Shown: positions 22,820 to 34,445 of the stretch, piece by piece
Numbering within the stretch: position 1 is the stretch's first letter
Layout of the letters: each line of letters opens with the position of its first letter
Source: Terebella lapidaria
Taxonomy: Eukaryota; Annelida; Polychaeta; Terebellida; Terebellidae
Assembly (NCBI GenBank): GCA_949152475.1
Contig: OX424558.1
Coordinates: forward strand, 38,078,651-38,142,650
Length of the DNA stretch: 64,000 bases
Direction: 5' to 3'
Program-made: the position numbers and the translations under genes
The notes under the pieces: generated by a model
Told to the model about the DNA's origin: nothing
Databases searched by the model: none
Seen by the model: only the letters and a program-made list of their open reading frames with translations

Positions 22820-25560
22820 AATCATGGGTTGTATGAGAAGAGGTCCGATCAACACCGACAAGCAAGTACCCGTTTCGGTCATCAGGCATAGTAATGGTCT
22901 GGTAGAAATACCCCAGTGTGGAAAGATTGATATGCTGACGCCTGTTGGTTATATCCAGTCTGATGTTATGACTGATGATGTGTGTAGTTCACATGTGAGA
23001 AATGGAGGTAATGATGTGATTCTCTTGAGGGGACTGACGAGATTTTTATCATTGGAGGTGGTGATACTCTCGTGGCTGAGGATTCCGATAAATACTCAGT
23101 GTTGAGTTAAGTTGATCGAACGATCTGCTCTCAAACCATCATTTCAAACAGCGTTGGTTGTGTGCCTTCAGGTTTAAAGGCCATTACTCCTCCCAAAGGT
23201 GAGAGATGTTGTATTCTGGCCGTTGATGAGTCACCAAAATCCACACTCCAACCAATTCAGGAGTGGTTTTTGAAGTATCCGAATAGAATCAGGTGCACTG
23301 ATCAGGTACTTCCTTCATTAGATAATATTGATCGAGATATCTCTTCAGAAGTTTCGCCATAAGGATCTATAGGCCTACTAACATCCGGATCAAAGATAGA
23401 AGGTGCGAACACCTGGCGCTCTGAGGACGTCAGATTGCAATGAACTGTGCTATGAACCTGCCTCTACTGACCCCATCCAGATGAGGAAGTAAAACAACTT
23501 AGATTTTCCACTAAACCATTTCCTAAATGAGGATACAGACGAAGAATCTGTTCCTGCCTTGCAAACTTCGAATACCTCATCTGATTCACTATCTTGACCA
23601 GACTGGTCATTAGGTTCACCTTAACAAGCTCCAGCTTAACAAGAAATTGCTGACCAGGAGCTTGAGAAAATGCGGAAAGATGGTATCATTGAACCTAGCG
23701 ATAGTCCGTGGGGCTCACCTATAATACTTTTGAAAAATTAAAGACAGATCAATATAACCTTCTTTTTCATTATCGACAATTGAATTATGTAACCATAAAG
23801 GACGCCTCTTCTCTACCCATTATTGAGGATGTCCTATCTTTACTTGCAGGAGCAAAAAATATGAATTTGCAACCTAGACTCAGCAAGTGAATATTGGCAA
23901 GTGGAACTCCCTGAAAGTGCAAAACGGAAAATCTGCATTTTGTGTCCGAAAGGGACATTATCAGTTTAATGTGGTGCTCTCTGGTTTGTCCAATGCACTA
24001 GTCACGTTTGAAAGACTAATGAATTTTGCCTTAAAGGTCTAAAATGACGTATATGCATCTTCTATATTGATGATATTGTCGTGTTTGGAAGAACCTTTCA
24101 CGACTACCATACACCATTGGAAGATGGTTTGAGTCATCTCAAACAAACAAACCTAAAACTGAAACCTAAGTACCAACTGTTTCAAAGTCTACTCACAACT
24201 TGGATATAAAGTATCTGGCGAAGGAATAGAGCCAGATCCAGCAAATCTGGACGCAGTGAAAGCATGGTCTCCTCTCTCACTGTGGTGAGACTGGATGCAC
24301 TAACGATCGTTAGTGCATCCCGCAATGGCGGACCCACTCGCGGTTCGTTTTAATTTTCATTTTCCCGATAATTACGATTGTGATCGATACACCCATACAT
24401 CTGCTGATTCTTATGCGCACGAAACAACCGTTCATTGCAAATACATGGCGATTTATGTTGGTTTGAGCATGAAAACCTCGTCTGAAAAAAAAGTCGAAAG
24501 ATTCCCTAACGATTGTTTTTGTGAAATCGAAGATTCCCTAACGAACATGTGAAGATTCCCTAACGATCTTTTCTTATTAATTCAAATCTACGTTATTTAA
24601 ATGGTAAACGTGAAATAAAGTACCAATTGACATGTATTGATGTGTACAGATGATCTTCTAGTACATATTTCCTATTTTCAATGTGACATTCGCTAATTTA
24701 TGTCGCATAAATCAACGAATTCACAATGGTGTATGATATGGACCTATTACAATATACACGTATTAGGCCTATAACGTTAGGGAATCTCACTTTTGTCGTT
24801 GGTGAATCTTATCGCTAATTCTTTTCCTCAACATATCTTAACAAAAAGCGTGATCTGCTTGAAATAACTACGCATGTCTTTGACCAAAACACTAAGCTAC
24901 TTTCAGAGTATCCATTTATCACAAATGGACCTGTCATTTGATAAACTACGGTTAAAAACCAAACTGACCATGGTTACTGTCCGCCATTGCGGGATGTACT
25001 AACGATCGTTAGTGCATCCAGTATCACCACAGTGTCTCTGCAATCGGAAAGGTGTGAGATCCTTCTTGGAGGTGACAAGCTATCACCAGAAGTTCATCCC
25101 AAGTTTTGCTCATGTAGCAGAACCATTGAATTTGCTGAATCACAAAAATCCACCATTCATTTTGGGCGATACTCAAAAGTCAGCATTTACAAAAATTAAC
25201 AAATGCACTTACGACGGTATTTGTCCTCTCCCATCCTCTGTCGGATGGAGAGTATGTCCTCGATACACAGCTTTCGCTGCATTGTTCCAAGTTCAGGATG
25301 GTGAAGAACCTGTATTGTCGTACGCATCACGAACTCTGTCCAAAAGGAATTACTGTACCACAAAACGTCATATATCAGCACTGGTCCGTATGGTCCGTTA
25401 CCTTCGCCATTATTGGGGCTGACCTTTCAGAATCTGCACCGATCATGCTTCTCTCTGCTTGCTCTTGACTGTCAAAGCTGCAAAAGTAATGCTAGCTCGG
25501 TGTATTGTAACACTTGCTGAATATGCCTTCAAAATATAGTATCAGGGAGGCTGCTACTGT
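22820..25560 (+). mobile_element. Ty3/gypsy LTR retrotransposon fossil (pol region)
   Basis: Plus-strand remnants of a Ty3/gypsy polymerase: the start of the RT near 23650-23720, the TIKDASSLP station near 23800, a Tyr-Ile-Asp-Asp-like box near 24065, and beyond the inserted transposon an RT/RNase H stretch at about 25045-25425 (FIPSFAHVAEPLNLL, SYASRTLSKRNYCTTKRH). It is old and clearly broken many times. A separate DNA transposon (24278-25034) is inserted within it. No pair of flanking LTRs could be defined, and the 5' limit is uncertain. The stretch 25561-25797 may be a further remnant. Confidence 0.75.
24273..25039. mobile_element. CAC-ended non-autonomous DNA transposon (757 bp) inside the Ty3/gypsy fossil
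   Basis: Terminal inverted repeats of 54 bp (24278-24331 and 24981-25034) match at 52 positions and begin CACTGTGGTGA. Each holds a perfect 28-bp palindrome built from the half-site GGATGCACTAACGA. Flanks read TCTCT on both sides (24273-24277 and 25035-25039); 3 bp (TCT) or 5 bp (TCTCT) duplications fit equally. Inside, ATTCCCTAACGA recurs three times near the left end (about 24501, 24534, 24555), with an inverted match near 24775-24785. No transposase is encoded. CAC ends with 3 bp suggest CACTA/EnSpm; CAC ends with 5 bp suggest Transib-like. Confidence 0.85.
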
Positions 25561-27160
25561 GTGGGATGTCAACGTCTGGATTGTCATGGAAAGAAGTCGC
25601 CTGGCGATGTTAGTTCCACATCCAGTGATGATGACTTGTTTCTAGTGGATGATATCTATCCGTTTGGATATACTAATAAGGCATCACTGATATGTGTTCC
25701 AAACAATATCCCTGGCATCTTGCCTGTTGTTGAGCCAGAGTCTCCAACAGAGCAAGTTTCATGTTCCATCATGTTCATGTGTAAAGATTGCCAATGAAGA
25801 TATCTATATTATTGTTTTCTGTTTGTGATATGAAATGTATCACAAGCATGTTTGTGAGTAATGCGTAATTCATAAGTGTATGAATAAATTTGAATAACAA
25901 TGTGTTCTTATTTGCTTTTCATCTCAATGAGATGCTGTTATCATTTCAAATTGATATTATATAGCTAGAATAACACCAAAAACGGAATCTACATACCAAA
26001 ATACCCTTAAAAGTAAGTATCACACATCTTTATAGCACAATTAGTTACGAACTTGAATTTTCGGGGTGTTTTTAGCAGGCATCTTGGATTTGTGTTAATT
26101 ACCAAAAGTAACCAAATCAAGCTCTATTTGTTCAAGGATTTATTGGGATTGCAAATCAGTAAAAGTCTCTATCAGAAATATCCAAGCAAGATCCACAATT
26201 GAGACCATAGGGGTGTCAAGGGGGCTATGTTCGAGAGATATCTAAATGAATATGTAGCGTGTACCATGTGTGCAGGTGTACATGCATCAAAAGAAATAGC
26301 TTGATTGTATTTATTTTGGTCTAAATGGATTCCCTGTATATGAAAACCTAGGTATAGACCCCAAAATGAACATCCTAGGTTGACTGAGTCCGAAGTTATG
26401 GACATTTTAGTGAAAAATTATCTAAATTTGGCGGCCATCTTGGATTTATGGACATATTCATGTTATAAATATTTATTTAACCACTGTTTTCTCATGTACA
26501 ATGTATCAGGCCCCTACAATAAGCAGCAAAAGGTAACAAAGAGTTTATTTTGTAGACCTATGCAGCCTAAAGTGAAGCAATCTCAAAATTCGACATTTCG
26601 CGGGGCGGCCATTTTGAAAAATGGCCCGAAAACCAATTTTTGCAATGGATGCGCAACCGGAGACATATGTAATGTTTTTTAGTATTAAAAAACCTTGAGA
26701 AAAAATTTGGTTTTGGAGGATCATGGGGGGGGGGGGGTGCAAAGGGACCCCCCGTACATGCCCGACTAGTTGAGAATTGATAAAATTCGCACTTCGCCTT
26801 ACAGACTACAGAATGATAGCCTGGTTGAATGTGCCAGTCGTACTGTGATACGCGTGATTGCGAAATTTGTCAGTGCTAAACCACTGGACTGATATGATAT
26901 AATTTCCTGTACTTAATGAGGGCTTATGATACGTCTGTACACGCCAGCACAAATGAAACTCCGATTTCAATGGTGTATGCAGTACTATGCACAACAAACT
27001 TACCCGTAGAGAAGGTCACTACTTTGGATACTTTCCATTTAGAGACAAAAAGCTGTATTACGAGGAAGTTGATACGGAAAAAAAACATGCTGCCAAGCAA
27101 TGCACCCAATAGGGCAAGTAATATCACTAACATGTCGAAACCTAATGTAGACTATTTATG
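25561..27160. other. Intergenic stretch, repeat scraps
   Basis: No gene is firmly supported. Related scraps with CATCTTGGATTT occur at about 26078 and 26436, and another with GGCGGCCATTTTGAAAAATGG near 26600. A 13-base G run lies at 26725-26737. On the minus strand a 70-codon frame (27133-26924) begins with a hydrophobic segment (MLVILLALLGALLGS) and contains a consensus donor (ACGG/GTAAGT, near 27002-27012). It may be a lone signal-anchor exon, but no partner exon is visible. Confidence 0.4.
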
Positions 27161-27164
27161 ACAG

Positions 27165-27400
27165 TTATCGGCCCGAAACCCCTCCCTTACACATTCTTCC
27201 ACTCGACATACATGACACAGACTCATCACATGACTTCATACTTACCTTACGTCACCGGCACACACCGTCCTAGCACCGCACCTCATGTAAACAACTCTAC
27301 TCACGATGACACACCCCTCATTCCCTCCAATCACCACATTTCCAGACACTTAACCACGCCCACCCAGACATTACATCACATTCAACGAATCACATGAACT
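27165..27400. other. Strand-asymmetric C/A-rich, G-poor stretch
   Basis: For about 235 bp the plus strand is rich in C and A with very few G, for example CACATGACTTCATACTTACC and CCTCATTCCCTCCAATCACC. No repeat unit or convincing protein is seen. It is followed at 27402 by the small palindrome CCCACGACGCGGG. The rest of 27400-28000 shows nothing firm. Confidence 0.5.
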
Positions 27401-27999
27401 CCTGTCCCACGACGCGGGAAAATTACAGACACTCAGCACATGGCCCCGCGCTTTCCCGGAATCAAAAAGTTGGTTAGAAGATTTGATATGATGAAGATGT
27501 GTAATGAAGAACGAAGATGCTCTAATTGAAAGGTACAAAATGAAGAATATTGTGAAATAAGAAGTTATATAAAAGACAGTGACATCGGACTATATATTGG
27601 GATTACGTGTGTGTGAGTGGCCGTGATGTACATCGGACTAAATCATCCCAATAAACTCGGATTATTGTTGAAAGATACGTCGGACTCCTGTCTTGTGTTA
27701 ACGCACGACATACATCGTACTATACGATCCTGTCGGCGTAATAGCCGGCGGGAGACACACTATTCCGTCACACTAACAGTTAAATCTATCAAATATAATA
27801 TGTTAACTGATACACGGTGTAGTAGATGTGCGTGGCGTTATGATAGCAAAGATCACCATTACAGGCTGCTTCAGAACAAGTCCAACGAATTAACACCAAT
27901 CTTGGGGTGACCAATGAAACCATAGGTCGAACACATGTTATTGAACATATTGATCGAGACCGGTGTTCATTGATAAAACATTGCACCAATGGTGCTGTA

Positions 28000-28380
28000 C
28001 TTAATCGGCAGCCTTAATTCAAACTGAAGGCAGAGTTCAAATTCAAGGTCACCAATAGATCCCCCATATGATTCCGTATCTGTCCGTGATACAGCCATGA
28101 TATCTAGGTCTATTCATTATGTCTGCCGAGGCAAATTTACATAGTCCATGTCAAATGTGACCTTTAGATTCACCATTCAAGTTAATCTGAGATCAATTTC
28201 AAGGTCACCAAAACATCCAACATATAATGACTTCCTGTATGCTCAAGATAAAAACTTAAGCTCTATTCACAAGGTGTGTTTGGCTTACTTTTCGAGCCGT
28301 TCCAGTGATTCAAATTCTACCATTCTTATACACGTTACAAATGGCAAAAAACTAGACGTCAAGGCCTAAAGATGCCTCGG
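28000..28380. repeat. Dispersed repeat with AGGTCA-like motifs
   Basis: Phrases such as CAAATTCAAGGTCACCAATA, ATCAATTTCAAGGTCACC and TATGATTCC recur here and at about 7030-7760, 33440-33620 and 54490-54540. They appear to be members of one degenerate family. No coding function is apparent. Confidence 0.55.
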
Positions 28381-28399
28381 AGGCATTTCAGTGTTAAGA

Positions 28400-29790
28400 C
28401 TATTTTGTAATATTTATAACATGTTTACCATGGGCTCTACAATGCTCTATGACACATTGTTTCCAAGATATCGACGAAAACGAAAAATGCCGACTCAGCG
28501 AAAAATTTCAGGTCAAGGTCAAAGTTTATCCATAAATACCCCTTAGACCTGTTTGTCTAGTGCCACGAGTGCGAAAATAACGTCCGTTTCACTCTACGAC
28601 GCACTGTTTCCGAGATATCGAAGAAAACGAAAAATGCGGACTCGGCAGAAAAAAATTCAGGTCAAGGTTCAAGTTCATCCATAATACCCCTTAGACATGC
28701 TTGTCTAGTGCCACGAGTAAAAAAATAATGTCCGTTTCGCTCTACGACGCACCGTTTCCGAGATATCGACGAAAACGAAGAATGCCGACTCGGCAAAAAA
28801 ATTCAAGGTCAAGGTCGAAGGTCATCCTTAACCCTTAGACATGTTTGTTCAGGGCGACGAGTCTGAAAATAACGTCCGTTTCGCTCTACGACGCACCGTT
28901 TGCGAGATATCGACGAAAACGGAAAATGCCGACTCGGCGAAAAAATTTCAGGTCAAGGTCATAGTTCATCCATAATACCCCTCAGACATGTTTGTCTAGT
29001 GCCACGAGTCCAAAAATAATGTCCGTTTCCCTCTGCGACACACTGTTTCCGAGATATCGACGAAAAACGAAAGATGTCTACTCGGCGAAAAAATTTCAGG
29101 TCAAGGTCAAAGTTTATCCATAATAATACCCCTTAGACATGTTTGTCTAGTGCCACGAGTCCAAAAATAATGTCCGTTTCGCTCTACGACGCACCGTTTC
29201 CTAGATATCGAGAAAAAACAACAAATGCCGACTCGGCGAAAAAATTTCAGGTCAAGGTCAAAGTTCATCCACAATACCCCTTAGACATGTTTGTCTAGTG
29301 CCACGAGTCCAAAAATAATGTCCGTTTCGCTCTACGACACACCGTTTCCGAGATATCGACGAAAACGAAAAATGCCGACTCGGCAGAAAAATTCAAGGTC
29401 AAGGTCGAAGGTCATCCTTAATACCCCTTAGACATGTTGGTCCTTAGACACGTCCGTTTCGCTCTACGATGCACTGTTCCCGAGATATCGACGAAAACGA
29501 AAAATGCCGACTCGGCGAAAAAATTTCAAGTCAAGGTCAAAGTTCATCCATAATACCCCTTAGACATGTTTGTCTAGTGCCACGAGTTCGAAAATAACGT
29601 CCGTTTCGCTCTACGATGCACCGTTTCCGAGATATCGACGAAAATGAAAAATGCCGACTCGGCAGAAAAATTCAAGGTCAAGGTCAAAGGTCATCCTTTA
29701 TACCCCTTAGACATGTTTGTCCGGGACGACGAGTCCGAAAATAACGTCCGTTTCGCTCTACGACGCACCGTTTCCGAGATATGCATGAAA
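28400..29790. repeat. ~146-bp tandem array, about 9 units, AGGTCA motifs in each
   Basis: Units recur every 136-150 bp, judged by GTCCGTTTCGCTCTACGA and GAGATATCGACGAAAACGAA. Each holds the inverted pair GCCGACTCGGC and a run like TCAGGTCAAGGTCAAAG (at about 28509, 28659, 28805, 28949, 29097, 29249, 29393, 29527, 29671). Two unit types alternate. Type A has AAATTTCAGGTCAAGG and GTCTAGTGCCACGAG. Type B has AAATTCAAGGTCAAGGTC and GAAGGTCATCC. Small indels between units suggest it is older than the 364-bp array. Confidence 0.9.
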
Positions 29791-30429
29791 GCCTCAAGGA
29801 TGAATCAGCAAAAATTCTTCCGACCTCTAGGTCAAAGGTCGTTTGACAGATTGATCCCAAAATCAGTATGGTTCTTCCCTGTTGATATATGAACCTCCAT
29901 GCGAAGTTCTGCAGCCATTGCCTACATACTTTTTGAGTTATCAGGCGGAAACAAAGTCCAAAAAACGACATTGATTTCATCCTCACGGACCTCACGGACC
30001 TCAGATCCGGCTGAAAAACAATAGGGTTCTTCCACATAATATGTCTGACCAATGCTGAAAAATTGGCGAAGATACATCGAGGCAAACTGAAGTTATCGGT
30101 CGGAAACCAAAACAACGGGAAAAAAAATTCTGCTAAAATCATAAAGGCATTTCTTCCGAAATGCCTTAATAACATGCTTAACCATCACGTACATTTTACG
30201 AAACTTACTTCTGTTTGAAATCGTGTCGAATTGGCCATTTTCAGCGCTAAAATGGCCGCTAGATGGCCACACGTGAATCAATCAATAAAGTGATAAAACG
30301 TCTCAGGTTATTAGCCCAAGGTATGTTTTTTTTAAAAGTTATTCGCCAGACTGATGATGGATGGATGGCTAGACATATGGCTAGCCCGACGGACGTTCTC
30401 ATGAAAGAAAGAAATGTCACTCAATGGCT
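29791..30429. other. Gene-free stretch after the 146-bp array
   Basis: Overlapping frames on both strands show no family resemblance. It contains a doubled CTCACGGAC phrase (29990-30000) and a GATGGATGGATGG microsatellite (about 30356). Nothing else is supported. Confidence 0.4.
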
Positions 30430-33400
30430 GAGCTAAATCATAGCACAAACGAGTACACTTCTTGATTCAAGAGGGAGTTGTAGGGCAAAGAATATCCTTC
30501 TTGAAACTTGCAGAACATGCACCAAACCGAGCTTCTCATCACTCTCCAAACCCGTGCCAAGGCAGACGTCAAGTGCGGGAACCATGAAAGGAATCCAGAG
30601 AAGGAATGACGCCCAGTCTGACCTGAGAGTAGTCCTCTTTCCAGCTTCTTCCAACGGTCAATCACATGAATCTAACGTCGTTGCTTGCCAGAAGCCAGGG
30701 CCACAAAGAGTCCAATTGACTAGTTCGAGAGACCACAACGCTAAGTTTTAAAAGGGCAGTAGCCAGGCCGTTCAGGTCCAGCGACAAGTCCCATGCAGGG
30801 GTTCGATTACATGGCATGGGCGATCAACCTCAAAATTTTTGAGCAACGAAATCAAGGCCTGATCGACCATATTCCTTGATGTGGCAATAGCGTCTTAGTG
30901 ATATCTGTTAGATATCCCGTCAGGGTAGAATGTGCCCCTGTCTTTATTGGATTTAGGCAATAAAAGTCAGCAATTATGGCTGCATTAGCCGTAAACAGAT
31001 CAGTCTACCGGCGTTCACATCAAGCACTGAAGACTGCCCATTTGACTTGTATACCGCCAAAGAAGACTTTATATTTGGGTGTGCGAACACGTCAGAAAAA
31101 CCTATTGTACGGAAGGATGGTCAGACAACATCCACACGTGAAGATCCAGCTGGTGAAACATCGGATCCCATCAAAGACCCAAAAGCTTTAGAAAGTATGG
31201 CTTGTTGGATTGCAGAGGAGCGAGCAGCAGAAGGCGGCAATTGTGTGCCCGAACCTTGGGGATCACCTCTGGAATCAGCAAGGCCGAAAGGTCATGATAG
31301 GCTTACAAACCCTCCCAATCCATCGACAGAGAATCGACCCCCCATGCCTGCCGGTCATGTCTAGGGGACATGAAAGTAGGAAGCCTGTTGTTCCACTGGG
31401 GGGCAAACAGGTCTACATGAGGTCGATCCCACAGTCGACAACTACTGAAAGACCGCAAGTGACACCTGAACCAGGCGTGAAGGCCTGCCTGCCAAAACAT
31501 TCAGTTGCTGATGGATATCATTGGCATAGAGTAGAATTGATCGGGCATTGCACCGCAGGAGAAGATCTGATGCCTGACGACTGAGTGTTAGGGAATGAGT
31601 GCAACCCTGCTTGTGTGGCAACTAGTACCGAATGGCCGACAATTTGGTCGCACAATTGGCCAGGGCTCAAGATACGGGTTCTAAATCTAGCACGTTGATG
31701 TGCCATGACAAATAATGGCCACTCCAAAGTCAAAAAAAAAATCCTGAAACTCTGAGCAGGCAACCTAGCCCTCCTCAGTGACATCCGTAAACAGACACTT
31801 GGATGGCAACAAATGACAGAAATAGGAGCCCTGAGTAAGGTTTCCAAGTTGAGCCCACTGCCATACGCATTCGCGAGCCATGGGAGTCCGCTTCACCATA
31901 GTAGGATTGGGGTCGGTAGCTTGACACGAACTCAGCCTCAGGCAATGCTGAAGCTCTGACCTGTGGAGGCGACTGAGAGGCACAAGCTTCTCCATTGCGG
32001 CCAAGAGACCCAACAGGGACGGCCAACAGTAGGCCAACTGATGCGGGTTTGCTAGGAAGGAGGCTAGTATCCGTTCCAGGGGTGGGAAATAATGGGAATA
32101 TCATGCAGGACGCTAACATGAGCACAGTTATAGCTTGGTCCAGAGAGCATCGGTGGCTTTTAAGTCCAGCACACCACCTCTGCTAGGTAGCAAAAGTTCC
32201 GAGGCTGGCCTGGTGCAGACAATCCCGGAGCATGAACCCTGCCCTGTTATGTAAACCAATAGCTGAACGCAACTCTTCCTCCAGCATCTCCTAAAAGATG
32301 GAGCCTGCCGCATTCTGGCGCTGCAGCTGCTCCAGCAAGTCTCTAGTTGAGGCGAGTAACCAATCCTGCATCGAGTCGATGAATATCGAAGACTGCAGGG
32401 AACACCGACCCTCCTCCCGTTGCGACATGGACACGGACACGGAGATCGGGGTGGTCATATGGTGCAACGTCTCCTTGGAGGACTTGGATGGCGTCACAAG
32501 GTCTATTTGGGAGGGCTCATAGAGTTTCCCCGCATGGTGTTGTCTCCCTTGTTCTTTAGAGCATCTTGCTGACGGCACTCAAAGGCTTGGAGCACACTCC
32601 TTCTAAGCGGTAGCTATTGGTGTGCCTGAGCAGACAGTAAGGGGAGGCCACAAGACACAAGATACACAGACGTAGACGTGTCTACTGAGCGTGAGCACAC
32701 AAGGAGCTACACAAGAAGCTTAGCCACGAGGAGCTGCTTCGATGGAGCCGAGCCTGGTGGCTTGAGAGCCTGGAGGCGATGAAGTGACGTGGACAGCCCT
32801 CTGCACGTCGCCCCTTGTGCCGAACCCATGGGGAGTCGGAGGATGCTGTGAGCGGCAGGCTGTGCAGGCCGACACAGAAGCAATCGGTGCACTGCTGGCT
32901 CATCGAGTCAAACATTATTCGCTGACTGAGTGGAACCCTGTAGGCAATGGCATGCCTGAGGACAGTCTCCCGAACGACAAAGGAAGAGGAGGAGCCGAAG
33001 CCGGGAGTCCAGCGGACAAGGAAGGCTGCGTTCTCAAAGCCGATGAGGGTCCCGAAGCAGATGCCTCGTGGCTGAGATATCATTTGAAAAAGAGATTTAG
33101 GCACAGCTAAACACTCTCCCTCAGCCATCTCTCACTTGGACATTTGGCCCAAGAATGCAGTGGGAAATATGACGAATCACCGCTAACAGCATTGGCATTG
33201 ATTTTCCCAATGGAGACCGGGTTTCGATCAAGACCCGAGTCCTGGACTCCGGACCCTAATAGGGTCCAGCGACCAGATAGACACCAGTTCCAGATTGGAT
33301 TCCATTGAAGCCCGAGCCATGATAGAGAATCGTGGATGAAAGCAACACAGAGGGAAACCCCCGTAACATTATTTGGGCAGCGAGAAATGGAATCAGCACT

Positions 33401-33460
33401 AATAGAAATATAAGCTCTATCTACAAGTATTATGTCTGTAGAGGCCAATTTACACATTTC
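30430..33460 (-). mobile_element. DIRS-like tyrosine-recombinase retrotransposon fossil
   Basis: Read on the minus strand, about 32037-31765 shows LLAAMEKLVPLSRLH and an LFTD-like RNase H start. About 31500-31303 shows HVDLFAPQWNNRLP..SP....AWGVDSLSMDWEGL, a very typical station of DIRS polymerases. About 31290-31200 shows IPKVRAHNCRLLLLAP in the same family order. Weaker remnants of the tyrosine recombinase follow at about 30760-30430. The upstream part to about 33460 probably holds the gag-like and early RT regions, but the match there is weak. It is old and heavily broken; ends and terminal repeats were not defined. Confidence 0.6.
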
Positions 33461-34445
33461 AGGTTAGATGTGACCTCGAGACTTGAGGTCAAGTTCAAGT
33501 TCACCAATAGATCCACCATACAGGATTTCTTATATGCTCATTGTACATTCCTAGGCTCGATCAACAATGAATAATGTCTGCATCTGACAATCCACACAAT
33601 AATTGTCAGCTCAGATGTGAGCTCGAGGTTTAATTGTCAGCTCATAATACGCACCTAAGCCCTATCTACATGCGTTCGGTCTGCAAAGGCCAACTCAGAT
33701 ATTTCAAGTCAAATATGAAGAAAGAAAAAAACGTTATCACGCAAATTTTGAGAAAATTGATTTTCAAAATTCATCAAATTGGCCATTTTTCACACTAAAA
33801 TGATCACCAAATGGCCAAAAACAATTCAATCAAAAATTTGTTTGAGACATCTGTGGATATTTGGTCCGATACATTTGTCCGATATATTTGGTCGGTACGC
33901 TAAAAACTAAAAAATATTCCCCTGTTGAATTATTTTTAGATATATTTCCCAAAATGTTCAAGAAGATTTGACAGGGAACTGACGAATAGAGACAGGAAAC
34001 ACTGTGACATTGTTGAAATGAGAATTTACTACTTGTATCATACTTACACTATACATGCTATATACAGCCTTCACATATATATTACAAAAAAACATTTGTT
34101 GCACTCATACTATGTCACATTCACAAATCATCTGTCAGCTTGTGTGTGTATGCACAGATAAATATATTGATTTTCCCAAACATACATGCTATTTTGAAAT
34201 CCAACCTACTTATGGTTACAACAATTGCTGGTATCAAATTTTTTACAACACCAGCTGAAAGCAAGTCCCACCTAAAAATTTTGCAACATGCAAAAAATTG
34301 CCCCAAAAAGAATATATTCAAATAGTAGCCAGGAACACCTATGGTCAGATACAAGATCAAAATGACAGTTGCATGAAATGTAACCCGTGGTATCCTATGA
34401 ACACTAAAACACTTATACCATTTGTAAATGTAAGGTCTATGTTCC
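33440..34445. other. Gene-free stretch with an AGGTCA-type repeat scrap
   Basis: At about 33460-33520, GATGTGACCTCGAGACTTGAGG and AAGTTCAAGTTCACCAATAG match the dispersed family at 28000-28380. The rest is AT-rich, with no gene or repeat ends recognised. Confidence 0.4.

Noticed and set aside
27402-27775. Solo LTR (TG...CA limits with an AATAAA inside)
   Set aside because: No target duplication, primer site or second copy; TG/CA limits alone are too weak.
30790-30810. tRNA B-box-like GGTTCGATTAC
   Set aside because: No A box or cloverleaf can be built around it.
32298-33110. Plus-strand frames at 32298-32522 and 32784-33110 as genes
   Set aside because: They are antisense shadows of the DIRS-like fossil with no homology of their own.
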